DNA of 46,993 bases from Vibrio amylolyticus. Lineage in GTDB: Bacteria; Pseudomonadota; Gammaproteobacteria; Enterobacterales; Vibrionaceae. The translations under genes were made by a program, and so were the position numbers. Below, piece after piece: positions 41,268-46,993 of this stretch; position 1 is the first letter of the stretch, and each line of letters starts with the position of its first letter. The notes below the pieces were generated by a model, which ran no database searches, was not told the origin of the DNA, and saw nothing but the letters and a program-made list of their open reading frames with translations. Where the stretch lies: positions 1-46,993 of the forward strand of contig NZ_JAJHVV010000019.1 in the NCBI RefSeq assembly GCF_023145695.1. The letters are read 5' to 3'.

Positions 41268-42377
41268 CTATGCCTTTCTCTCTAGCAGAACACCTGCTTC
41301 CATGTGGTGGGTATATGGAAATTGGTCAAACAGAGCAAAACGAGTCACGTTGTGAGTTTCGCTTAAAATGTCGAGGTTATCTTTTAGCGTATCAGGGTTA
41401 CATGAGATATATAGAATGCGCTCGTAACCTTGCACCATTTTGCAAGTATCCACATCCATGCCTGAACGAGGCGGATCGACAAAAATGGTATTGCAGTTGT
41501 AGCTCTTAAGATCCACGTTCGCTTGTTTTAAGCGGCGGAATTCACGTTTACCTTCCATTGCTTCAGTAAAGTCCTCTGCAGACATTCGAATAACCTGAAC
41601 GTTGTCGATGTTATTCGCGGCAATGTTGTATTGTGCGGACTCAACCGAAGGCTTAGCCAGTTCCGTTGCTAGAACTCGATCGAAGTTCTTTGCCAGTGCA
41701 AGAGAGAAGTTGCCATTGCCACAGTACAGCTCAAGCAGGTCGCCTTGGCTGTCTTGAGTACAATCGCTTGCCCATTCGAGCATTTTCTCTGCGACCTTTC
41801 CGTTTGGTTGAGTAAAGCTATTCTCTACTTGTTGGTAGATGTAGGTTTGGCCATGCACATCGAGCTTCTCAATCACGTATTCGCGATCAAGAACAATCTT
41901 CATTTTACGTGCGCGGCCAATGAGGTTGAGGTTAAACCCTTCATCATTGAGACGTTGCTTTAAGATTTTTGCTTGTTCAGTCCACTCTTCATCAAGCTGA
42001 CGATGATAAAGTAAAGAAACCAAAATCTCGCCACTGAGTGTCGAAAGAAAGTCCACTTGGAAAAGCTTATGACGCAGCGCTGTGTTCTCTTTCATCGCAT
42101 CGATTAGAAGAGGCATTAAGTCATTGATCAAGCGGCTTGCTGCAGGGAATTGATCGACGCGGTATTTCTCTTTTGTCTCTTGATTAAACATGGCGTAGTA
42201 CATGTCATCGCCATCATGCCACACACGAAACTCCGCTCGCATACGGTAGTGTTGCTCAGGAGATTCAAACACTTCTAACTCAGGCACATTATAGTGCTCA
42301 AACATTTGAGTCAGACGTTCGGTCTTCTCAGCTAACTGCTGTTGATAGTGCTCAGGGTTTACATCAAGAGTCGCCAT
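41268..42377 (-). CDS. trmA: tRNA (uracil-54-C5)-methyltransferase TrmA
   Basis: TrmA forms ribothymidine at U54 of tRNAs with SAM. The 369-residue protein has the RNA-binding FRVWHDGD region, SAM motif DLLELYCGNGNFSLAL, motif FVDPPRSGMD, and the nucleophile in YISCNPDTL; the general base Glu lies in MEAGVLL near the end. It is divergent from btuB, as in E. coli. Confidence 0.97.
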   Translation of the reverse strand: MATLDVNPEHYQQQLAEKTERLTQMFEHYNVPELEVFESPEQHYRMRAEFRVWHDGDDMYYAMFNQETKEKYRVDQFPAASRLINDLMPLLIDAMKENTALRHKLFQVDFLSTLSGEILVSLLYHRQLDEEWTEQAKILKQRLNDEGFNLNLIGRARKMKIVLDREYVIEKLDVHGQTYIYQQVENSFTQPNGKVAEKMLEWASDCTQDSQGDLLELYCGNGNFSLALAKNFDRVLATELAKPSVESAQYNIAANNIDNVQVIRMSAEDFTEAMEGKREFRRLKQANVDLKSYNCNTIFVDPPRSGMDVDTCKMVQGYERILYISCNPDTLKDNLDILSETHNVTRFALFDQFPYTHHMEAGVLLERKA

Positions 42378-42474
42378 GGTAGTGCCTTAATCGATAGGGT
42401 GCATTCTAAGAAAGAGCGCAGATTTTATTCAATCCTAGCCGCTTGTCCAGTGATGAATGAAACTAGTGAGTTTT

Positions 42475-42513
42475 CTAGTAAATAAAACTATAGCTTATAG
42501 CGATGTTTACTAG
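42475..42513. repeat. CTAGTAAA inverted repeat before the btuB promoter
   Basis: CTAGTAAA (42475-42482) and TTTACTAG (42506-42513) are exact complements 23 bases apart; the second arm touches the proposed -35. It may be a regulator site. Confidence 0.4.
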
Positions 42514-42539
42514 ACAAAGTATGCCTAGACGAATAGTAT
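42511..42539 (+). promoter_or_regulatory. Candidate btuB promoter
   Basis: TAGACA (42511-42516), a 17-base spacer and TAGTAT (42534-42539) lie just before the riboswitch, so the RNA would begin at its 5' edge. Confidence 0.6.
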
Positions 42540-42544
42540 CCTGC

Positions 42545-42735
42545 CTAACTGGTGCCACTATAGAAGTATAGATGGCTGAAAAGGGAATCTGGTGTGAATC
42601 CAGAACTGACGCGCAGCGGTAAAAGAGAACGAATGCTCAAGTGACACTGCACTAGAAGGTGTGGGAAGTCGAGCGCTAGGGGGCGAAAGCCATGCTCTTA
42701 AGTCCGAAGACCTGCCAGTAGCCGAGAACAACATA
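42545..42735 (+). promoter_or_regulatory. Cobalamin (AdoCbl) riboswitch
   Basis: The leader shows the class hallmarks in order: GGGAATCTGGTGTGAATCCAG (about 42583-42603), ACTGACGCGCAGCGGTAA with the CGC/GCGG element, a peripheral hairpin arm, and the B12 box AGTCCGAAGACCTGCC (42701-42716). It ends about 50 bases before btuB. Binding of adenosylcobalamin should lower btuB expression, by hiding the ribosome site or stopping transcription; which of these cannot be told by eye. Confidence 0.93.
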
Positions 42736-42785
42736 AGATAAGAAATCTATGCTCGGTAGGATTTTCGCGATTTAGGACAATACAA

Positions 42786-44645
42786 ATGAACAAATCTATT
42801 CTAGCGATCGCTGTAGCATCGCTAACGACGCACGCCTCTCTTTCTTACGCTGAGCAACAAGTCGATGAGACTATGGTTGTGACGGCGAACCGTTTTGAGC
42901 AGACTCAACAATCTGTGCTTGCATCCACCAGTGTAATTACTCGTGATGACATTGAAGTAAGTCAGGCCACATCAGCTCTAGATCTATTAAAGACTCTACC
43001 GGGAGTAACTATTAACTCTCAAGGAAGCAAAGGTAATATCACGGGAATATATATCCGTGGTACTTCAAGTAAGCATGCTCTGGTTATTGTTAATGGTGTA
43101 CGCATCAACTCTCCAACTGCAGGTGAAGCATCTATCGGCTTAATTCCAGCGTTTGCGATTGAAAAAATAGAAGTAATTCGTGGCCCTCGTGCTGCTGTAT
43201 ATGGTTCTGACGCAATGGGTGGAGTGATCAGTATTTCTACTGTATCTGGTTCCGAGAATAAGCATCAGTTGTTATTAGGATACGGGGATCAAGGACAAGA
43301 ACAGCTGGGGTGGAAATCAAGTGGCCAGTTGTCTGAATCTACTAAGGGTTCCTTTGTATTTAACCAAGAGAAAAGCGATGGGTATCGTATCTATGATGGA
43401 GCCCCAGTTGATGAGACTCATGGTTTCGATAGTCAAACTGTATTTGGCAGCTTAGAGCACCAACTTACCGATGTTTGGAGCTTGTCTTTTGCTGGTTATA
43501 CGCAAAATTCAGAGGTGGAGTATGCTGATAAATACACTATTGGAGCACCAAGTCAGCAGACAGATGGTGACTTTTATAGTTTAACTGGTGCGATTCATTA
43601 CTCCCTAGATAACTTCTCTTCTGCTCTACAAATAGGTACTACAAAAGATCACAATGCTAACGGAGATGCTGCTGGTACTAGTGCTAAGTCAACGCTCACT
43701 GGTTATAGCAAGTCCGCAAGTTGGATTAATACTTATACTGGTTTGGATCATGTCGTCTTCAATGGTGGTGTCGATTATCTTGAAGAGCAGGCATATCGTG
43801 GTGGTTCTAATACCGATGATTACGATAATTCAAAGAAAGATAATAAAGCAGCATTTGTGACTGCGCTTGGTGAGTTTGGTGATTTTACCGCTGAAGCTAG
43901 TGCTCGTCATGATAACGATAGTGTTTTTGGTGGTTACAACACTTGGAATGTAGCCGTTGGTTATTTCTTATTAGATCAATTCCAATTGGTGGCATCATCA
44001 GGGACAGCGTTTAAGGCTCCCACCTTTAATGACTTATATTGGCCACAAAGTGGTAACCCAGATCTAAAACCAGAAGAGTCAAGTTCAACAGAGATCGGTG
44101 TATACGGTTATCATGATTTCTTTGATTGGAGTTTAGTGGCTTATCGCTCTGAGTTTGAAAACCTAATTGAGTGGGCTCCAACTGGTTCTGGTCAGTATGA
44201 TCCGTGGGTTCCTCAAAATGTTGCGGAAGCAGAAATTGAAGGGATAGAGCTAGGCGTTAACTTTGCTACCGGTATTGTCGAGCATAGCGTTGGAGCTGAA
44301 TGGCTAGATGCGATTGATAAATTGTCTAACGAAGCTCTTATTCGTCGACCTAAACACAAGTTTAGCTGGGTTCCTACGGTGAGGTTTGACAAGGTTGATG
44401 CTTCACTAACAGTGTTATATACGGGTGAAAGATATGCGTCTAATAGTGAATATCTAGCATCTTATACAACGGTTGACTTAGGTATTGGCTATCGCGCTAC
44501 TGAGCAGTTGACTCTAGGATTGAGAGCCAACAACCTCTTTGATGAAGAATACCAAACGGCGGTTTCGACTCATTACACCGGTGAGACTCTCTACTATCAA
44601 GGTGCAGAGCGTAGTTTCTTTGCAACAGCTACATACCAATTCTAA
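42786..44645 (+). CDS. btuB: TonB-dependent vitamin B12 receptor BtuB
   Basis: BtuB imports cobalamins across the outer membrane with TonB energy. The 619-residue precursor has a signal peptide (about 1-22), TonB box DETMVVTA (27-34), a plug domain (about 40-145, IRGTSSKHALVIVNGVRIN and EVIRGPRAAVYGSDAMGGVI) and a 22-strand barrel ending in Phe (TATYQF), the BAM signal. It is preceded by a cobalamin riboswitch. The trmA-btuB-murI-rrn order is that of E. coli, with one gene inserted here. Confidence 0.97.
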   Translation: MNKSILAIAVASLTTHASLSYAEQQVDETMVVTANRFEQTQQSVLASTSVITRDDIEVSQATSALDLLKTLPGVTINSQGSKGNITGIYIRGTSSKHALVIVNGVRINSPTAGEASIGLIPAFAIEKIEVIRGPRAAVYGSDAMGGVISISTVSGSENKHQLLLGYGDQGQEQLGWKSSGQLSESTKGSFVFNQEKSDGYRIYDGAPVDETHGFDSQTVFGSLEHQLTDVWSLSFAGYTQNSEVEYADKYTIGAPSQQTDGDFYSLTGAIHYSLDNFSSALQIGTTKDHNANGDAAGTSAKSTLTGYSKSASWINTYTGLDHVVFNGGVDYLEEQAYRGGSNTDDYDNSKKDNKAAFVTALGEFGDFTAEASARHDNDSVFGGYNTWNVAVGYFLLDQFQLVASSGTAFKAPTFNDLYWPQSGNPDLKPEESSSTEIGVYGYHDFFDWSLVAYRSEFENLIEWAPTGSGQYDPWVPQNVAEAEIEGIELGVNFATGIVEHSVGAEWLDAIDKLSNEALIRRPKHKFSWVPTVRFDKVDASLTVLYTGERYASNSEYLASYTTVDLGIGYRATEQLTLGLRANNLFDEEYQTAVSTHYTGETLYYQGAERSFFATATYQF

Positions 44646-44653
44646 ACATAACT

Positions 44654-44676
44654 AAAGCCGCCTTCGGGCGGTTTTT
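44654..44676 (+). terminator. btuB terminator
   Basis: CCGCC-TTCG-GGCGG (44658-44671), a stable tetraloop hairpin, is followed by five T. The next gene begins only 19 bases later, so it may still receive some read-through. Confidence 0.85.
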
Positions 44677-44694
44677 GCTTTAAGGTCATAAATA

Positions 44695-45366
44695 ATGAAA
44701 AAGAATGTCGTCGTTAGTTGGTCTTCAGGTAAAGACTCCACATTGACATTACTGCGTCTGTTAGACGATCCTAGCTATAATGTCGTTGGCTTATATACCA
44801 CTCACGTTAAAGAAGATGTACCATTTCAAGCGACGCCACTAGAAGTAGTACAAATGCAGGCCGATCTTATAGGGCTCCCTCTTATTACTATTGAACTGCC
44901 AGAAGTCTTTCCAAGTAATAGCATCTATCAAGGTACCGTAATTGAGGGGTTAAAAAGCAGTCAATTACCAATTGAAGCCGTGGCGTTTGGTGATATGTTT
45001 TGCAATGGTATCGCTGAATACCGAAGAGGCTATATAGAACCGCAAGGGTGGGAGTGTGTATTTCCTTTACTTGGAGAAGGCTCTGAAGTACTTGCGAGAG
45101 AGATATTAAGTAGAGGTATCAACACATCGTTAATCACGATTGATGGTTCCCGTCTTGATAGAGAACTATGTGGAAGACAATACAATGACGAGCTGCTAAA
45201 GGATCTACCCGAAGGCATTGACCCATGTGGAGAAAATGGAGAGTTCCATACTTTAGTGGTAGAGGCGCCATGCTTTAACGGTAGAATTAAGCTAGAGCTA
45301 CTACACGTTGAGCATGATGAGCGATTCAGCTATCAAAGATATCAAGCAACCGCGTTGCCAAATTAG
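44695..45366 (+). CDS. DUF71/Dph6-family ATP pyrophosphatase, probable B12-salvage type
   Basis: The 223-residue protein has the PP-loop SWSSGKDS (9-16), the DUF71 signature EGIDPCGENGEFHTLV (about 176-191) and further family segments such as AVAFGDMF. Archaeal and eukaryotic members form diphthamide on EF-2, but bacteria have no diphthamide. Published comparative genomics of COG2102 predicts a bacterial subgroup in B12 salvage located near btuB, which this position supports. ATP-dependent amidation of a cobalamin side chain has been suggested for this subgroup and remains a hypothesis. Confidence 0.82.
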   Translation: MKKNVVVSWSSGKDSTLTLLRLLDDPSYNVVGLYTTHVKEDVPFQATPLEVVQMQADLIGLPLITIELPEVFPSNSIYQGTVIEGLKSSQLPIEAVAFGDMFCNGIAEYRRGYIEPQGWECVFPLLGEGSEVLAREILSRGINTSLITIDGSRLDRELCGRQYNDELLKDLPEGIDPCGENGEFHTLVVEAPCFNGRIKLELLHVEHDERFSYQRYQATALPN

Positions 45367-45414
45367 CAAGAGAAGGTATGATTTGCGGGTACTAACTTAG
45401 GAATAATTAATAGC

Positions 45415-46215
45415 GTGTCTAATCAGAGCAATCCTTCAGTTCTAATCTTTGACTCCGGTGTTGGTGGGCTCTCTGTCTATCAAGAAATCAAAGCATTGCT
45501 GCCACAAGTAAAGTGTACGTATTTGTTCGATAATGAAGCTTATCCCTATGGTGAGTTATCTCAAGAAGTACTCATAGATAGAGTAGATAGTATCATTTCT
45601 TTCTATATCGCTAATTACTCGATAGATGCTGTGGTCATAGCGTGTAATACCGCAAGCACCATCGTTCTTCCTACACTAAGAGAAAAGCTGACTATTCCTG
45701 TGGTTGGAGTCGTGCCTGCGATCAAGCCTGCATCGGTATTAGCCAATAAAGCCGTAGGGCTGATCGCGACGCCTGCAACAGTAACTCGTGAATATACGAA
45801 AGACCTTGTTCGTGACTTTTCTAACGATACCCATGTTGAAATGCTGGGGTCGACCAAATTAGTTGAAATGGCAGAGGCGAAACTAAGAGGGGAAGAGGTA
45901 GACCTTGTCCTTTTAACGCGAATACTTAAACCGCTTATAGACAATATCGATGTAGCCGTACTTGGTTGTACTCATTTCCCATTAATAAAAGAAGAAATAG
46001 CACAAGCTCTGGGAAAAAACGTGATTTTAGTGGATTCGGGTGAGGCTATTGCAAGACGCGTACAATCTCTGTTGCAGTTAGAAAGCGGGTCTTTGTATGA
46101 AGGAGAGCAGCCAGTTTGGAGTAGTGCACTTCCATCAGATGAAAGCGCACTGAATAAAGCTTTAAAAGAACTGGGATTTAGTTCTGTCCAGATTCTTCGT
46201 TTTCAGGATGTTTAG
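45415..46215 (+). CDS. murI: Glutamate racemase MurI
   Basis: MurI makes D-glutamate for peptidoglycan without a cofactor. The 266-residue protein has the two catalytic cysteines, Cys77 (VIACNTAS) and Cys185 (GCTHFPL), and Asp13 in IFDSGVGGLSV. The start is GTG; AGGA lies 12 bases upstream, rather far. Its 3' end overlaps the convergent RRM gene by 38 bases. Its position before an rRNA operon equals that of E. coli murI before rrnB. Confidence 0.97.
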   Translation: MSNQSNPSVLIFDSGVGGLSVYQEIKALLPQVKCTYLFDNEAYPYGELSQEVLIDRVDSIISFYIANYSIDAVVIACNTASTIVLPTLREKLTIPVVGVVPAIKPASVLANKAVGLIATPATVTREYTKDLVRDFSNDTHVEMLGSTKLVEMAEAKLRGEEVDLVLLTRILKPLIDNIDVAVLGCTHFPLIKEEIAQALGKNVILVDSGEAIARRVQSLLQLESGSLYEGEQPVWSSALPSDESALNKALKELGFSSVQILRFQDV

Positions 46216-46630
46216 GGTCGTTCGCGACTCTTACTTTTAGAGTGCGTTGCATATAGTCCTGGTCATTTAATGCCTTGATTGTTGATTTCACATCACTAGC
46301 TGCGATAACTACAAAACCAAAGCCCCTTCTTTTACCTGTTCGTTTGTCTTTCATTAGGCGAACGGCAAAAACCTCACCGTGTTTAGAAAAAAGCTCCCGC
46401 ACATGTGCTTCATTTGCTTTATAAGGCAAGTTACCTACATAAAGAGTTTGTGTTGAAGGAGAAGAAGTTTCAGACGTTTCCGTGTCAGTGTTAGAAGGTT
46501 TAAGGATAAGGGCAGAAGCACAAACACCGATAAGGAATGCGAATATAGATGGTATTTCTATAAAGTAGAGAGCAATAGCGCCGATAGCTGCAACGGCGAT
46601 TATCATTGAGATCGATTTATTAGAGTTCAT
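46178..46630 (-). CDS. Membrane-anchored RRM-type RNA-binding protein
   Basis: The 150-residue protein has two N-terminal hydrophobic segments (about 7-23 and 27-43), a Ser/Thr-rich linker (46-60) and a complete RRM domain with RNP2 LYVGNL (63-68) and RNP1 KRRGFGFV (100-107). RRM proteins are uncommon in bacteria outside cyanobacteria, but gammaproteobacteria have small examples. The hydrophobic hairpin would hold the RRM on the cytoplasmic face. RNA targets are unknown. It is convergent with murI and divergent from the rRNA operon. Confidence 0.85.
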   Translation of the reverse strand: MNSNKSISMIIAVAAIGAIALYFIEIPSIFAFLIGVCASALILKPSNTDTETSETSSPSTQTLYVGNLPYKANEAHVRELFSKHGEVFAVRLMKDKRTGKRRGFGFVVIAASDVKSTIKALNDQDYMQRTLKVRVANDPKHPENEESGQN

Positions 46631-46799
46631 ATTGAATACTACATTTCAATTAATAAGAGAGAGTTACGTCTACTGTTAACAAAATAGACACATGAATCTT
46701 ACGTACATGTTTTGAGTTTTGCCAATAATATGATGTGACATGTCTCAAATGTTGAAATTTTATTCGATATTAGTGAGGTTGGTGGCTTTTTAGGCGAAC
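46631..46799. other. Spacer between the RRM gene and the rRNA promoters
   Basis: I see no gene. The stretch is AT rich and must hold the promoter of the minus-strand RRM gene and upstream control sites, such as Fis sites, for the rRNA promoters; none is distinct enough to mark. Confidence 0.4.
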
Positions 46800-46860
46800 G
46801 AATTTAATTTTATAAAAAAGGCTTGTCATAAAGTTAATCCTCTCTATAATGCCGCCTCAC
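46800..46860 (+). promoter_or_regulatory. rRNA operon promoter P1 with UP element
   Basis: An A/T-rich UP element (about 46800-46818) precedes TTGTCA (46823-46828), a 16-base spacer and TATAAT (46845-46850), followed by the GC-rich discriminator GCCGCC. This is the standard architecture of growth-rate-controlled rrn P1, which responds to ppGpp and the initiating nucleotide. Confidence 0.88.
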
Positions 46861-46924
46861 TGACACGGAATGAGACGAGAGTCACATGCAATGTTCAGTA
46901 GGAAAAAGAGTTTGAAATTAACTC

Positions 46925-46960
46925 TTGACTCCAAAGAATCAAAGCGTATTATACGCACCC
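46925..46960 (+). promoter_or_regulatory. rRNA operon promoter P2
   Basis: TTGACT (46925-46930), a 16-base spacer and TATTAT (46947-46952) lie about 100 bases after P1. The leader runs off the window before any 16S sequence is reached. Confidence 0.82.
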
Positions 46961-46993
46961 CTAGCAACGGACGGAAACGAACGAAAGCTAGAA

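Noticed and set aside
1..46993. CRISPR arrays, insertion sequences, integron attC sites, tRNA genes
   Set aside because: No regularly spaced repeats, transposase genes with terminal repeats, attC-like sites or cloverleaf sequences were seen on either strand.

Overview
The window reads as the chromosome of a gammaproteobacterium of the family Vibrionaceae, most likely a Vibrio. This rests on protein sequences that match Vibrio and Escherichia families closely (CyaA, LysA, SthA, FabR, BtuB) and on gene neighbourhoods. No transposase, integrase of a mobile element, tRNA or CRISPR array is visible. Nearly everything is core housekeeping DNA, and the sequence ends in the promoters of a ribosomal RNA operon whose genes lie beyond the right edge. 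I did not assign a species.

Layout. (1) 1-399: no gene, then a terminator for the hem operon. (2) 400-4527, minus strand: hemCDXY (tetrapyrrole synthesis), divergent from cyaA (adenylate cyclase, 4874-7402), which has a promoter overlapped by a CRP-like site. (3) 7479-12507: cyaY on the minus strand, then a plus-strand run lptM-lysA-dapF-DUF484-xerC-yigB joining outer-membrane assembly, DAP/lysine synthesis and chromosome dimer resolution. (4) 12560-16378, minus: a tRNA acp3U transferase (tapT type), a lipoprotein, a yigL-type phosphatase and pldB. (5) 16457-20630: rhtB, an EAL-HDOD signalling protein, an acyltransferase-3 membrane protein, a DUF2500 protein, and a membrane-anchored protein with a HEPN-like RNxxVH motif. 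(6) 20631-21558: a 0.9-kb stretch with a 50-bp perfect palindrome, a 27-residue membrane microprotein gene on the minus strand, and a T-rich tract that may be gene debris. (7) 21559-28456: yhhN, yecH, yhgN, yhhL, rsmD, ftsY, ftsE, ftsX, rpoH, a grouping conserved with E. coli that joins membrane targeting, cell division and the heat-shock sigma factor. (8) 28457-38379: an intergenic cluster of DnaA-box-like sequences, glpE-glpG, a FliL-like periplasmic protein, ubiC-ubiA, plsB, dgkA, lexA with two SOS boxes, then a Fur-box-preceded methyltransferase and a DinF-type MATE transporter. (9) 38436-46630: sthA divergent from fabR-yijD, trmA, a cobalamin riboswitch with btuB, a DUF71/Dph6-type ATPase of probable B12-salvage role, murI, and a membrane-anchored RRM protein that converges on and overlaps murI. 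(10) 46800-46993: rRNA operon P1 and P2.

The most interesting items outside textbook annotation are the DnaA-box cluster between rpoH and glpE, the hidden 27-residue membrane protein with its palindromic terminator, the HEPN-like membrane protein, the probable iron-regulated methyltransferase/MATE pair, and the riboswitch-btuB-DUF71 arrangement. None amounts to proof of a new system. All positions and motifs were read by eye, and no database search was run.
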